From Spirosoma sp. (GTDB lineage Bacteria > Bacteroidota > Bacteroidia > Cytophagales > Spirosomataceae): a stretch of DNA of 64,000 nt. Location of the stretch: contig NZ_JAPLET010000020.1 in the NCBI RefSeq assembly GCF_026391055.1, positions 248,001 through 312,000 on the forward strand, read 5' to 3'. Below are positions 1 to 9,469 of this stretch, piece by piece. Made by a program: the position numbers and the translations under genes. Every line of letters starts with the position of its first letter. Position 1 is the stretch's first letter. The notes beneath the pieces are model-generated. The model was given only the letters and a program-made list of their open reading frames with translations. It ran no database searches and had not been told where the DNA came from.

Positions 1-28
1 GATTCTGATAATCTAGTAACGAATGGCA

Positions 29-175
29 TTAAGCCAGAAAGTGCAGCAGAACTGGAGTTAAGAGTAGCACGAGTAGGAGCAGGATAAAAAGATACTGCCA
101 AAAAACCGGATAGTTGACATAACGGCTATTTCCGGCCATCAGGTTCATTAACTCATTTATCCAGTGTCGTACCAT
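29..175 (-). CDS. Small single-pass membrane protein, 48 aa, unknown
   Basis: A short reading frame of 48 codons runs from an ATG at 173-175 to a TAA at 29-31. The first half is polar and ends around PVFWQYL. The second half is one strongly hydrophobic stretch of Leu, Val and Ile (about residues 28-47), which would make a C-terminal membrane helix. It lies downstream of, and on the same strand as, the lipoprotein at 255-1235. I do not recognise a family. The hydrophobic stretch argues that it is translated, but shortness and the missing context to the left keep the call tentative. Confidence 0.4.
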   Translation of the reverse strand: MVRHWINELMNLMAGNSRYVNYPVFWQYLFILLLLVLLLTPVLLHFLA

Positions 176-254
176 TTAGTCGGTTATCGCTTAGTTGCTG
201 CAAAATTAAGCGGTAGCTGACTGAACGCACATTATCAAATTGTTACGCGGGCGC

Positions 255-1235
255 TTACTGTTTACGTGGATAGAAATACAGTTTCTGGGTGGAGAAAAAT
301 GTTCTTTCTGATGTCGTATAATAACCCGACCTATCGCTTGCCCAGCAAACGGCCTCACCCTGCGGCTCGTCGGCAAGTGGTATCAACCGGGGTTCACGTT
401 TAAGGGCGTCGATGACTGATTCGTGCGGCTGCCGTTTGTAATAGAATAAACGTTTATAGGTACGGATCAGAATCTCACTGCCATCTCCGGATACAGCCGC
501 TGCCGTAACTTTTTCGAAAGGCAGCGTTAGCATCCGGGTCATTAGGGTAGGCTGGTTTACGCGTTGCGGGTAAGGAGCCAGATACACTGTTGAATAACGG
601 CCTTTCGACAGGATAAAGAGGTCTTTTTTTATGGGGTCCAGCAGCATCGCTTCGGCGTTTTGCGCGCCATCCGGCAGCTTGAATCGAAGCGCATCAACCT
701 TTGCAATATGTTCTTTGACCGGCAGTTTATTGCCGGTTATTGTGGGTTCGGAAAACCGGTAAATGATTTTTTCGGGGTATTTGAAATCGTTGTCGCCAAT
801 TTCAGCCAGGTAGATATACGTTTTGCCTGTCAGAGGGCCTGGTCCGGTGGCTATATCTTCCCAATCGTGATTGGTCAGTCCATCCAGGATGTACCGGCCA
901 GCTATGTCGCCGGTTTTTGTCAGCAACTGAATTTGATTGGGATTCCCGGAATCCTCCTGTGTCCAGAGGTAGCCAGGATTTGTGAGACTTGGGGCCAGCC
1001 CGGAAGCCTCAATCAGTGATGGGTCCGTCAGAGTGTTGATAAGTCTGGGTTTTCCGAAAAGCGTTGTATCAACTTTTAACGCGTCAACGCCATAACGAAC
1101 CGTACTCTCATTAGGTGGCGCTGGCTGTAGGTTCATTAGTAAACCCAGCCTGGTGAACAGCGCGTTGTGGCTGATCTGATTACAGGCGATGATAAGCCCG
1201 ATGCCTACGACAGGCCATAAATGAGTTAATTTCAT
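255..1235 (-). CDS. Putative lipoprotein, SdiA-regulated-like beta-propeller
   Basis: A 326-residue exported protein of unknown substrate. The N-terminus is hydrophobic and ends in a plausible lipobox (LIIAC, Cys18), so it may be lipid-anchored. The body has the pattern of one-domain beta-propellers: an EASGL segment, then LWTQEDSGNPNQI, a DWEDIA segment and YLAEIGDN. The same order of motifs (EISGL, VQDEE, DFEGIEY, LESNG) occurs in the lipoprotein at 25419-26258, so the two look like distant relatives. It lies 42 bp downstream of the DUF1460 gene on the same strand and may be cotranscribed with it. Family-level assignment is by motif memory; function is unknown. Confidence 0.7.
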   Translation of the reverse strand: MKLTHLWPVVGIGLIIACNQISHNALFTRLGLLMNLQPAPPNESTVRYGVDALKVDTTLFGKPRLINTLTDPSLIEASGLAPSLTNPGYLWTQEDSGNPNQIQLLTKTGDIAGRYILDGLTNHDWEDIATGPGPLTGKTYIYLAEIGDNDFKYPEKIIYRFSEPTITGNKLPVKEHIAKVDALRFKLPDGAQNAEAMLLDPIKKDLFILSKGRYSTVYLAPYPQRVNQPTLMTRMLTLPFEKVTAAAVSGDGSEILIRTYKRLFYYKRQPHESVIDALKREPRLIPLADEPQGEAVCWASDRSGYYTTSERTFFSTQKLYFYPRKQ

Positions 1236-1277
1236 TCGTGTGGTGTAAGACGTCAGGTGCCTGTTGTCGACCAGCCG

Positions 1278-2147
1278 TTACTTGCCGCCCACCGCCACGG
1301 CAGGCGTTGTATTGGATCGCAACCGGGCTACCCGTACGCCCGATAGCCGTTTATGCAATTGGACATAATCGCTGATCGGATAAGGCGAAATGACGACTGC
1401 ACTTTGATCAGAGGAAGCGTGCATGAGATGCATTCGCCCGTTGGGTTGTCTAACGGCGAACCCAACGTGTCGCATATCAAGACCTGGTCGTGCCGCAAGC
1501 AGCATCACAATATCACCGTCCTGCAACTGAGCCTCTGCCTGCCGGATATTCTTTACTGGAATAAAGGAGAATGATTGCTGGCTCAAAGAAGCTTCGGTAA
1601 GTGCTACCTGTTTAAAGGTATTCGGGTCACGCAACTGTGGGTATTTGTACATGGCCGAGGTCATGTACGAAACGGGTTTGGCAACCGTAATGCTACCGGG
1701 TAGTTCGTTGCTGACATCGGTGATCAGTCCTTTACGCTCATTGTCGCGCAGCCAGTCGGAGAAATAATGCAATCGGCTGGCGTACCCATCAATTCGACCG
1801 TTTCGATACCGGAATCGGGTCAGGTAATTCCGGAAGGCTTGCTCCGAAGGGCCGGGCTTGCTGCCGGCATCATGCAGGGCAAGCGTAAGTGCCAGAACGC
1901 TCTCCAAATAAGTTGTACAATCAAACTCGCGAAAATTGACAACCAACTGTTCTGTAGGAGTCTGATCGAGAGTATAGGGAACATAGGGTCTCCCCAAAAA
2001 TTGTTTCCCGGTCAGTATAGCGGTTTCGGCGGGGGTTTTGCCCGTTGTCAATGTCAACGAACGGAACTCGCTGGCTGTGGTATCCTGTGCCTGAACAACG
2101 ACAAGTGATAGAAATAACAGGAAAAGTGTAGTAGACAGTTTTATCAT
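1278..2147 (-). CDS. DUF1460 N-acetylmuramoyl-L-alanine amidase-like protein
   Basis: A 289-residue exported protein with a signal peptide (cleavage near VVVQA-Q, residue 20). It has the features of DUF1460, a papain-like (NlpC/P60-related) fold linked to cell-wall amidases. The nucleophile Cys77 sits in FREFDCTTYLESV. A C-terminal GDIVML block is followed by RHVGFAVR, supplying the catalytic His, and MHLMHASS. It probably acts on peptidoglycan fragments in the periplasm or at the surface. A Bacteroidota -7 element lies at 2206-2213. The protein is full length for the family. The exact bond cleaved cannot be read from the sequence. Confidence 0.85.
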   Translation of the reverse strand: MIKLSTTLFLLFLSLVVVQAQDTTASEFRSLTLTTGKTPAETAILTGKQFLGRPYVPYTLDQTPTEQLVVNFREFDCTTYLESVLALTLALHDAGSKPGPSEQAFRNYLTRFRYRNGRIDGYASRLHYFSDWLRDNERKGLITDVSNELPGSITVAKPVSYMTSAMYKYPQLRDPNTFKQVALTEASLSQQSFSFIPVKNIRQAEAQLQDGDIVMLLAARPGLDMRHVGFAVRQPNGRMHLMHASSDQSAVVISPYPISDYVQLHKRLSGVRVARLRSNTTPAVAVGGK

Positions 2148-2205
2148 AGAAGAGCAGAAATTTTCGGCTGTAGGCTGTGGACGCAGTTACAGCTAAAAAG
2201 TACCA

Positions 2206-2213
2206 CAAATTTA
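2206..2213 (-). promoter_or_regulatory. Putative -7 promoter element (TAAATTTG) for DUF1460 gene
   Basis: On the minus strand this reads TAAATTTG, matching TAnnTTTG, the -7 consensus of Bacteroidota. It sits about 58 bp upstream of the start at 2147 and overlaps the stop codon of the upstream alpha-amylase gene. No clear -33 TTTG is seen. Confidence 0.5.
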
Positions 2214-3908
2214 CAATTTTATTTCCAGCACCCGCACACTACGAGGAGGAAGCTCCAAGGGGATGCCGCTACGTCCAACCGCTTCAAGCTGCATATCTGT
2301 CAGGAAAATATCGCTCAGCCGCAGCGTTCTGGAAGGGTTTATACCCATGGCATCGAACGCTGCCTGTGGAATTATGATGTTGGTTTCGTACGTTATGTGC
2401 TGAGAAAAATTACAGACGATCAGCAGTTTCTGCCGATCCGTGTACCGTAGATAACTGTAAACACGATGGGCATCGTAACCAGCGCTCTGGCCATTGTCGT
2501 TTACATATTGAAGGTCATAGAAATAGCCGTTCTGAATGGCATCGGACCCGTTGACGAGGTGGTTTAACCGTTGGTAGAAAGAGCGTAGATCCCGCTGGTC
2601 GTCGGTTAGCCCTGCTCCATCATAGCGGCCTTCGTTAAGCCAACCCTGCCAGTCGGGCAGCCCCCAGTAGTCAAATATGGTTGTCCGGCCGTCATCGCCA
2701 CTGAAGCCTTCGGACCCTTCGGCCCGGACCCCTACTTCCTGTCCGAAATAAAGCAGCGTTGGACCCGTGTGCATGGTGGCTGTCAGCGTCATGGCAGGTA
2801 CGGCGGCCCAGGGGTCGTTGGCAAAAAAACGTGACGCAATGCGTTGTTCGTCATGTGTTTCCAGGAATCGTAGCATATGCTGGGCAAAATCGCCCGATTC
2901 CTGCTGCCACACACGGGTTAGCTCGTAGCAAGAGCCATGGCCCTCCATAAGCCGCCGGAGCGCATCATATAGCCCTACTTTATCGTAGAGATAATCAAAC
3001 CCTCCTTCAAAAATGAAGGAGCGATAAAGGCCGGGATCATAAATTTCAGCGACGAAAATCAGCCGGGGATATCGTTGTTTGACCCGGCCAATGGCCCAGT
3101 GCCAAAACTCGACCGGAACCATGTGCGCCATATCACATCGAAACCCGTCAATTCCTTTACCCGCCCAGAAAAACAGAATATCGAGCATCTTGTGCCAGGT
3201 ATCCGGAATGGGGTCAAAATGACGGCTCCCGTCGAATATATTGATGCCGTAATTAAGCTTTACGGTTTCGTACCAGTCGTTGATGTCGGGCCGGGCCGTT
3301 ATGGAGCCGCTGCCGGTCACTTTGGCCGGGTATTCGTGAATAGGTGAACCAGCGGAAGAGACGTTCCCGGCTTCCGGACCAACAAAGGGCTCACCCGGTA
3401 GGTAATAAAAATTGTTGTTTGGTGAAAAATGGACCGAAGTGTCATCGGTCTCACCCAGGTCGACAACGTCCCCGGATCTGGCATCTGACGCATACTGCCG
3501 GGCTACATGGTTGGGGACAAAGTCGATGATAACCTTCAGGCCGTGGGCGTGGGTACGTTGAACAAGGGCCTCAAATTCGGCCATCCGATTTAGGACGTCA
3601 ACAGCCAGGTCGGGGTCGACGTCGTAATAATCTTTAACGGCATAGGGGGAGCCTGCCCGACCTTTTACAACTGCCGGGTCGTCGGGTTTAATACCGAACG
3701 CGGAGTAGTCGGTTTGCGTAGCGTGCTCCACTATTCCGGTAAACCAGACGTGTGAAACGCCAAACTGACGGATCGACTGTAAGGCTGCTTCGTTAATATC
3801 GTTGAATTTGCCGGCACCGTTTTCTGCATACGTGCCATCATGTATGTTGGTGGTTTTTTGATTGCCAAACAGACGGGTAAAAATCTGATAGATAATCAGT
3901 TTATCCAT
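2211..3908 (-). CDS. GH13 alpha-amylase family protein (cytoplasmic type)
   Basis: Glycoside hydrolase family 13, expected to hydrolyse or rearrange alpha-1,4-glucans or maltodextrins. I place the start at ATG 3908 (MDKLIIYQIFTRLFG), because the beta-1 strand of the barrel begins there; another in-frame ATG at 3935 would add nine residues. No signal peptide is present, so it is probably cytoplasmic. Counting from 3935, the conserved regions are DFVPNH (about 138-143), GFRCDMAH with nucleophile Asp268, FVAEIYD with acid/base Glu297, and ETHDEQR with Asp362. It is divergent from the exported GH13 at 4072, which suggests surface or periplasmic attack followed by intracellular processing. The exact subfamily is uncertain. 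Confidence 0.88.
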   Translation of the reverse strand: MDKLIIYQIFTRLFGNQKTTNIHDGTYAENGAGKFNDINEAALQSIRQFGVSHVWFTGIVEHATQTDYSAFGIKPDDPAVVKGRAGSPYAVKDYYDVDPDLAVDVLNRMAEFEALVQRTHAHGLKVIIDFVPNHVARQYASDARSGDVVDLGETDDTSVHFSPNNNFYYLPGEPFVGPEAGNVSSAGSPIHEYPAKVTGSGSITARPDINDWYETVKLNYGINIFDGSRHFDPIPDTWHKMLDILFFWAGKGIDGFRCDMAHMVPVEFWHWAIGRVKQRYPRLIFVAEIYDPGLYRSFIFEGGFDYLYDKVGLYDALRRLMEGHGSCYELTRVWQQESGDFAQHMLRFLETHDEQRIASRFFANDPWAAVPAMTLTATMHTGPTLLYFGQEVGVRAEGSEGFSGDDGRTTIFDYWGLPDWQGWLNEGRYDGAGLTDDQRDLRSFYQRLNHLVNGSDAIQNGYFYDLQYVNDNGQSAGYDAHRVYSYLRYTDRQKLLIVCNFSQHITYETNIIIPQAAFDAMGINPSRTLRLSDIFLTDMQLEAVGRSGIPLELPPRSVRVLEIKL

Positions 3909-3981
3909 TACCGGGACAACAGAGGATGTATGCATAAGCTCAGCGTTAATCAGGGTACAACGACCTTTCAGGATACAGACG

Positions 3982-3989
3982 CAAAACTA
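3982..3989 (-). promoter_or_regulatory. Putative -7 element (TAGTTTTG) for GH13 gene
   Basis: The minus strand reads TAGTTTTG, matching TAnnTTTG, 46-73 bp upstream of the two candidate starts (3935, 3908). Together with the plus-strand element at 4017-4024 it forms a pair of divergent promoters separated by 27 bp. Confidence 0.55.
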
Positions 3990-4016
3990 TGGCCTTTTTT
4001 GACGAAAATCCTGGCT

Positions 4017-4024
4017 TATTTTTG
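4017..4024 (+). promoter_or_regulatory. Putative -7 element (TATTTTTG) for exported GH13 gene
   Basis: TATTTTTG matches the Bacteroidota -7 consensus TAnnTTTG and lies 47 bp upstream of the ATG at 4072. A TTTG at 3998-4001 is too close (15 bp) to be a regular -33 box. It is divergent from the element at 3982-3989. Confidence 0.5.
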
Positions 4025-4071
4025 CGTTATTGTTGTATTATTTTTAGTCAGAATTAGAAATCAATACGCTT

Positions 4072-5964
4072 ATGTATACACAGTTTACTACACGAATAAA
4101 AATAGCAGCGGTAGTTGTGTTTTTCGCGGGCCTGTCAGCCGCGATGGCGCAGAGTGCCCGAATTCAGCGGATCAATCCAACAAACTGGTGGGTTGGCATG
4201 AAGAATCCAAACCTCCAACTGCTTATTTATGGCCCTAATGCCGGGAGCTTGACCTATACCATCAATTATGCCGGAGTGAAACTGGTAAAGGCGCATACGG
4301 TCGAGAATTCAAATTATGCGTTTCTGGATTTAACGATTGCTCCAACAGCCAAAGCCGGAACCCTAACCATTGTTGGAAAGCGCGGAGGACAGACGCTTAC
4401 TCAGCCGTTTGAGTTAAAAGCCCGCGACAGATCGCCGAAAGGGCAAGGGGTGACGGCGGCCGATTTTATCTACCTGATCATGCCCGACCGATTTGCCAAT
4501 GGCGACCCGGCCAACGACAAATTCCCGGATATGCTGGACACCCAGGCCGATACCAAAAATCCGTATCTGCGGCACGGGGGCGATTTTAAGGGAATTATTA
4601 ACCACCTCGATTATTTAAAAGACCTTGGCGTTACGGCTCTCTGGCTTACACCCGTAATTGATAACGACGAAACTTTGAAGAAAGAAGGACCAGACCGTAA
4701 CCAGGCCGGGTATCACGGCTATCATTTTACTGATCATTACCAGATCGATAAGCGATTTGGCGGCATTGCAGGCTACATTGAACTGGCGTCGGCTTTACAC
4801 AAGCGGGGGATGAAACTGGTGCAGGATGCGGTCTATAACCATATTAGCGATGACCACTGGTTTTTCAAAGATAAACCCATGAAGGATTGGGTCAATGTAT
4901 GGCCAACCTATACGGGCTCTACCCATAAAGAACAGTCTCTTTACGACCCGCACGGCTCAGCGGCTGACAAAAAAACGCTTCTGGATGGCTGGTTTACGCC
5001 ATTCCTGCCCGACCTGAACCAGCGGAACCCCTACGTAGCGAACTTCCTGATCCAGCACGCCATCTGGTCGACAGAAATGTTCAGTCTGGATGCCTGGCGC
5101 ATTGATACTTATAAGTACAACGACCTCGATTTCCTGAATCGCTGCAACAAAGCGCTTATGGACGAATACCCGAAAATTCACCTCTTTGGCGAATCGGTGG
5201 TCAATAACCCGGTTGGGCAGGCTTTTTTTGTAAAAAACACCGTTGGCTTCCCCTTTAAAAGCAACCAGCCGGGCGCTCTGGACTTCGTGCTGTATAATGC
5301 CTTCAACGACGCCCTGAATCAGCGATTCGATTGGGACTCCGGCGTAAACCGCATCCATCAAGTGCTCGCCCAGGATGATGTCTATGCCGATCCGAACAAG
5401 CTGGTCACGTTTCTGGAAAACCATGATACCGACCGCTATCTGTCGGTGATTGGTGAGGATTTCGATAAATACAAGCTGGGCGTTACCTGGCTCCTGACTA
5501 CACGCGGTATTCCACACTGGTATTATGGCACGGAAATTCTGATGAAAGGCACCAAAAATCCAAGTGATGCCGAAGTCAGGAAAGATTTTCCGGGTGGTTT
5601 TTCGGGCGATAAAGAAAACAAGTTCGAATCCGCCGGACGTACTGATCGCGAAAATGAAGCTGTTCAGTTCGTTCGTAAACTGGCTACATACCGACGCAAT
5701 AATCCAGTTCTGCAATCCGGGAAACTCACACAATTTGTACCCCAGGAGGGGACATACGTCTATTTCCGGCACGACGCCACCAAAACGGTAATGATTGCTT
5801 CGAACACCGGCGATAAAGAAATATCGCTCGATACATCACGATTTGCCGAACGGATGAACGGATTTACATCGGCGCGAAACGTACAAACCGACGCCCTGTT
5901 CACAGACTTGAAAATGATAAAGCTTCCGGCTAAATCGGCGCTCGTGCTGGAGTTGATAAAATAA
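4072..5964 (+). CDS. Exported GH13 neopullulanase/cyclomaltodextrinase-type enzyme (SusA-like)
   Basis: A 630-residue glycosidase with a signal peptide ending near SAAMA-Q (residue 26). An N-terminal beta-sandwich (about 30-118) of the cyclomaltodextrinase type comes first. The GH13 barrel begins at DFIYLIMPDRFANGD and carries QDAVYNH (251-257), AWRID with nucleophile Asp345, LFGES with acid/base Glu374 and ENHDTDR with Asp452. A C-terminal beta domain ends the protein. This architecture and length match periplasmic SusA-type neopullulanases, which cleave imported malto-oligosaccharides. No SusC, SusD or SusR homologue is adjacent. The start ATG at 4072 gives the cleanest signal peptide. Confidence 0.9.
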   Translation: MYTQFTTRIKIAAVVVFFAGLSAAMAQSARIQRINPTNWWVGMKNPNLQLLIYGPNAGSLTYTINYAGVKLVKAHTVENSNYAFLDLTIAPTAKAGTLTIVGKRGGQTLTQPFELKARDRSPKGQGVTAADFIYLIMPDRFANGDPANDKFPDMLDTQADTKNPYLRHGGDFKGIINHLDYLKDLGVTALWLTPVIDNDETLKKEGPDRNQAGYHGYHFTDHYQIDKRFGGIAGYIELASALHKRGMKLVQDAVYNHISDDHWFFKDKPMKDWVNVWPTYTGSTHKEQSLYDPHGSAADKKTLLDGWFTPFLPDLNQRNPYVANFLIQHAIWSTEMFSLDAWRIDTYKYNDLDFLNRCNKALMDEYPKIHLFGESVVNNPVGQAFFVKNTVGFPFKSNQPGALDFVLYNAFNDALNQRFDWDSGVNRIHQVLAQDDVYADPNKLVTFLENHDTDRYLSVIGEDFDKYKLGVTWLLTTRGIPHWYYGTEILMKGTKNPSDAEVRKDFPGGFSGDKENKFESAGRTDRENEAVQFVRKLATYRRNNPVLQSGKLTQFVPQEGTYVYFRHDATKTVMIASNTGDKEISLDTSRFAERMNGFTSARNVQTDALFTDLKMIKLPAKSALVLELIK

Positions 5965-6110
5965 GCAGGAATATTGTCTTGACCCGCCCTGTTTCCTGGA
6001 ACTGGGCAGGTTATTTCGTAGGAACATGTATTTTTTAGAAACAATTGTTATTAATCCAGCCTTTTATAACCCCCACAGGTTATTTTTTGAATACATAAAC
6101 TGGTAAAATA

Positions 6111-7718
6111 ATGAGTCCATCATCTGTCCCTGAGATGCACGATCAATGGTCTTCCGATGGTGTGTTGAATCGATCGCCCGAAGCGGTTCGTCTGGCACTG
6201 GCTGCCTTCGATGCGTCGTTGAATAGTATAGTTTCTATGACCGCAATTCGGGATGCCAACGGCCAGATCGTGGATTTTCGAATGCAAACAGCCAATAAAT
6301 CCGTTGAGCAGAGTTTATTTATGACTCCCGACAAGATTATTGGTACGCGGCTGTTGGAAACGTTTCCCGGCAATCTTGAATCGGGCCTGTTCGATACCTA
6401 CGTACAGGTTGTAACGACCGGAAAGCCGAAGCAGACAACCCAGTACTACAAAGACGATAAGGGGTTGGAGGCTTGGTTTACGGTGTCTGCCGTACTTCAG
6501 GAGCCGGAGACCGTGGTGGTAACATTCATGAACGTGACCGACAACAAACAAGCCGAACTGGCATTGAAAAGACAGGCAGACTTGTTTCAGACGGTGCTCG
6601 ACCACGTTCAGGCTGCCATATCGCTGCACGAAGTTATTCGGGATTCGAATAATGAAATTGTTGATTTTCGGACGGTGATGGCCAACCGACGCGCCAAAAT
6701 GATGTGGGGTGATCTGGCAGAGCCAATCATGAATCAAACGTTTACGGAGGTGGCTTCAACGGAGCAGCTGAAGCAGGATTTCATTAAATACATTCGGGTA
6801 GTCGAAACGGGCGAGCCAGACCTGACCGAGTTTAACATAGGTGAACAGTGGTGGCTCCGAATGACGGCGCGGTCGGGCGATGGGGTTGTGATTTCGAACA
6901 TGAACATCTCCGAAAATCGGCACTATCGGCAGCAGCTTGAAGCTGCCAACACAGAACTTAAACGGTCGAACGAAGACCTTCAGTCTTTTGCCTATATCGC
7001 TTCGCACGACTTACAGGAGCCACTGCGCAAAATTCAGGCCTTCGGCGACATTCTGAAAGAACAGTATTCGTCTTTACTGGACGCCGAGGGGCAGTACATG
7101 ATTGACCGGATGCAGTCGGCAGCCGAGCGAATGTCTTCCCTGATCCGGGATTTGCTCGATTACTCCCGGATTGCATCTCAGCGGGATAGGTTTCACTCAT
7201 TTTCGCTGACCCGACTGCTGGAGGACATCATAGAAGATTTATGGCATCCTATTCAGCACACCCATGCACGAATCGAACTGGGTGGTGGTCAGCCATTACC
7301 TGATCTGATCGGCGACCGGTTTCAGTTACGGCAGTTATTTCAAAATTTACTGTCCAATGCCCTTAAGTTTTACCGCACCAATAAGGATGGTCGGCCGGTA
7401 CCACCCGTTATAACCGTTTCGGCGCAGGAGATAATAGCGGCAGAGTTGCCCATTGATGTGCAGTCGGATATAGCCCATAATCAGTCGTACTGGGTAATCA
7501 GCGTAGTAGACAATGGTATTGGATTTGATCAAAAACATGCAGACCTTGTTTTCGAAGTTTTCAAACGATTGCATACCCGACAGGAGTTTGATGGAACCGG
7601 AGTTGGTCTGGCCGTGGTCAAAAAAGTTGTAGAACAGCATGGTGGTGCCATTCGGGTGCAGAGCGAGCCCGGGAAAGGTACTGTCTTTACAATCTATCTA
7701 CCCGCTTCAGTTGCCTGA
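6111..7718 (+). CDS. PAS-domain sensor histidine kinase (orphan)
   Basis: A 535-residue cytoplasmic-type sensor kinase without an evident membrane segment. Two PAS-like domains (about 25-145 and 155-270) are followed by a short coiled segment. The dimerisation domain carries the phospho-acceptor in YIASHDLQEPL (His299). The ATPase domain shows an N-box (LFQNLLSNALKFY), VVDNGIGFD and GTGVGLAVVKK, and ends with GKGTVFTIYLP. It phosphorylates itself and would pass phosphate to a response regulator, but none is next to it. The signal is unknown. Neighbours are GH13 and GH30 genes, so a link to carbohydrate sensing is possible but unproven. Confidence 0.9.
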   Translation: MSPSSVPEMHDQWSSDGVLNRSPEAVRLALAAFDASLNSIVSMTAIRDANGQIVDFRMQTANKSVEQSLFMTPDKIIGTRLLETFPGNLESGLFDTYVQVVTTGKPKQTTQYYKDDKGLEAWFTVSAVLQEPETVVVTFMNVTDNKQAELALKRQADLFQTVLDHVQAAISLHEVIRDSNNEIVDFRTVMANRRAKMMWGDLAEPIMNQTFTEVASTEQLKQDFIKYIRVVETGEPDLTEFNIGEQWWLRMTARSGDGVVISNMNISENRHYRQQLEAANTELKRSNEDLQSFAYIASHDLQEPLRKIQAFGDILKEQYSSLLDAEGQYMIDRMQSAAERMSSLIRDLLDYSRIASQRDRFHSFSLTRLLEDIIEDLWHPIQHTHARIELGGGQPLPDLIGDRFQLRQLFQNLLSNALKFYRTNKDGRPVPPVITVSAQEIIAAELPIDVQSDIAHNQSYWVISVVDNGIGFDQKHADLVFEVFKRLHTRQEFDGTGVGLAVVKKVVEQHGGAIRVQSEPGKGTVFTIYLPASVA

Positions 7719-7819
7719 TGCTGATTAGCAATTTGTCTCAAATAAGTTTTGTCACAGAGTAGAATTTAGACGGTGGCTAAATTTAGATAGTAGATTTTTA
7801 CTGAAACTTCAATTGCTTC

Positions 7820-9433
7820 ATGCACCTGATACGCACCATTGCCCTGCTTACATTACTAGCCTGCGTAAGCGGAACCATTATGGTTACTGAGCCACCGGCT
7901 CAACCAACTGAATTGTTGAACCGGCATCTGGTGGTGTCTGGTGAACCCGTGGCAATTAATCTAGAGGAAGAATTTCAAACCATTCACAGCTTTGGGGCGT
8001 CTGACTGCTGGTCGGCAAAGTACATCGGCAAGTGGAAGGACGAAAAAAAGAAAAACCGCATTGCGGATTTACTGTTCAGCCTGGATACCCTGTTCGATGG
8101 GCAGCCTAAGGGTATCGGGCTGTCTTTGTGGCGAATAAATATCGGAGCCGGAAGCTATGAGCAGGGCGATAGCAGTTCTATTCGGGACAACTGGCGTAGG
8201 GAGGAGTGTTTTTTAAATCCGGATGGCCGGTACGACTGGACCAAACAGGCAGGAAGCCAGTGGTTTTTACAAGCGGCCAGACAACGGGGCGTGCGTTATA
8301 CGTTGGGTTTTACCAACTCCGCACCTGTTCAAATGACCCGGAATGGCAAAGCTTTTTCGCCGGGAGGGCGTTCATTCAACCTTAAACCTACTGCCGTGGT
8401 CCCCTTCGCCGACTTCCTCGCAACGGTAGCCGATCATTTCAAACTCGACTACCTGAGCCCCATTAACGAACCGCAGTGGGACTGGACAGCCGAAAAAAAC
8501 GGGTGGGCAAAACAGGAAGGCTCCCCAGCCGAAAATACAGATATTGCAACCATGACCCAGGCGCTTTCGGGCAGGCTGGACCGGACTCGCTCAAAAGCGA
8601 AAATTGTAACGGGCGAGACGGCTCAGCTCGATTACCTGTACGCAAAAGCGGAAAGTGGCCGTGGTCAGCAGTTAGATTACTTCTTTGGGAGCAAAGAAAC
8701 CCAGCCTGTTATGAAGTTGCCGAATGTTGAGCCAGTCTGGGCCTATCATAGTTACTTTACTACCTGCCGGGATTCGTTACTGGTTGATGTGCGCCGGAAG
8801 GCAGCTCAGCGAGCAAAAGCAGTTGGTAGCCCGATGTTGTGGCAAAGCGAATTTGGGGTATTGGGCGACATCTGCGGGCAATACAATGGTGGGCCGCGCC
8901 ATACTAACATGGATTACGGCCTGTACGTCGCCAAGGTCATTCACAATGACCTGACGGTGGCTAATGTCACCTCCTGGCAATGGTGGCTGGCCATTAATCC
9001 CTATAATTACAGCGATGGGTTGGTGTACGTAAACGGTCCTGACGGTGCCTACAAAAACCATGATAATGCCCGGAATGACGGGCAAGTAGTCGACTCTAAA
9101 CAACTGTGGGCGTTTGGCAATTATGCTCGCTTTGTCCGGCCCGGTATGAAGCGTATAGCTGTTCGTATGGCCGATAGTAACCCTGTAGAAGAAGCTAGTC
9201 AATGTATGGTATCGGCCTACAAAGACGAACGGCGTAAGCAGCTTGTTTTGGTTTGTATCAACATGACATCCAGCACCAGAGCTCTGCCGTTCAAAGGCCC
9301 GGCCATCCGAAACAACCGGTTCGCCAGTTACACCACCAGCGAAACGAAAACACTGGCCAAATCTATCGTTTCGTCTAACCTGATTCAACTGGAACCCAGA
9401 TCGGTCGTAACCTTGGTTGGCACGTACAAGTAA
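7820..9433 (+). CDS. GH30-family glycoside hydrolase, putative lipoprotein
   Basis: A 537-residue glycosidase of clan A fold. A lipobox at LLAC (Cys15) suggests a lipid anchor. FGASDCW, the YTLGFTNSAPVQMT segment, SPINEPQWDW with acid/base Glu217 and WQSEFG with nucleophile Glu344 match GH30 enzymes, whose activities include beta-1,6-glucanase, glucosylceramidase and endo-beta-1,6-galactanase. A C-terminal beta-sandwich typical of the family ends in SVVTLVGTYK. The NSAP and INEPQWDW wording resembles the beta-1,6-galactanase group, but I would not fix the substrate. It sits 63 bp upstream of pgmB, which has its own promoter. Confidence 0.85.
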   Translation: MHLIRTIALLTLLACVSGTIMVTEPPAQPTELLNRHLVVSGEPVAINLEEEFQTIHSFGASDCWSAKYIGKWKDEKKKNRIADLLFSLDTLFDGQPKGIGLSLWRINIGAGSYEQGDSSSIRDNWRREECFLNPDGRYDWTKQAGSQWFLQAARQRGVRYTLGFTNSAPVQMTRNGKAFSPGGRSFNLKPTAVVPFADFLATVADHFKLDYLSPINEPQWDWTAEKNGWAKQEGSPAENTDIATMTQALSGRLDRTRSKAKIVTGETAQLDYLYAKAESGRGQQLDYFFGSKETQPVMKLPNVEPVWAYHSYFTTCRDSLLVDVRRKAAQRAKAVGSPMLWQSEFGVLGDICGQYNGGPRHTNMDYGLYVAKVIHNDLTVANVTSWQWWLAINPYNYSDGLVYVNGPDGAYKNHDNARNDGQVVDSKQLWAFGNYARFVRPGMKRIAVRMADSNPVEEASQCMVSAYKDERRKQLVLVCINMTSSTRALPFKGPAIRNNRFASYTTSETKTLAKSIVSSNLIQLEPRSVVTLVGTYK

Positions 9434-9461
9434 GTATTGGCCGCACTTGGCTAAATCTGCC

Positions 9462-9469
9462 TACCTTTG
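9462..9469 (+). promoter_or_regulatory. Putative -7 element (TACCTTTG) for pgmB
   Basis: TACCTTTG fits TAnnTTTG and ends 27 bp before the ATG at 9497, giving a leader of about 24 nt. This placement rules out the in-frame TTG at 9467, which lies inside the element, as the start codon. An ATTG about 22 bp upstream is a weak -33 candidate. Confidence 0.65.

Noticed and set aside
4957..5772. Long open frame of 271 codons on the minus strand
   Set aside because: It lies entirely antisense to the exported GH13 gene, whose catalytic motifs are intact; no family features in the antisense product.
5986..6007. Possible terminator hairpin after the exported GH13 gene (GCCCTGTT/AACTGGGC)
   Set aside because: Eight base pairs with a mismatch and no T-tract; too weak to list.
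8777..9388. 203-codon minus-strand frame
   Set aside because: Antisense to the GH30 gene; no signal peptide or recognisable motif.
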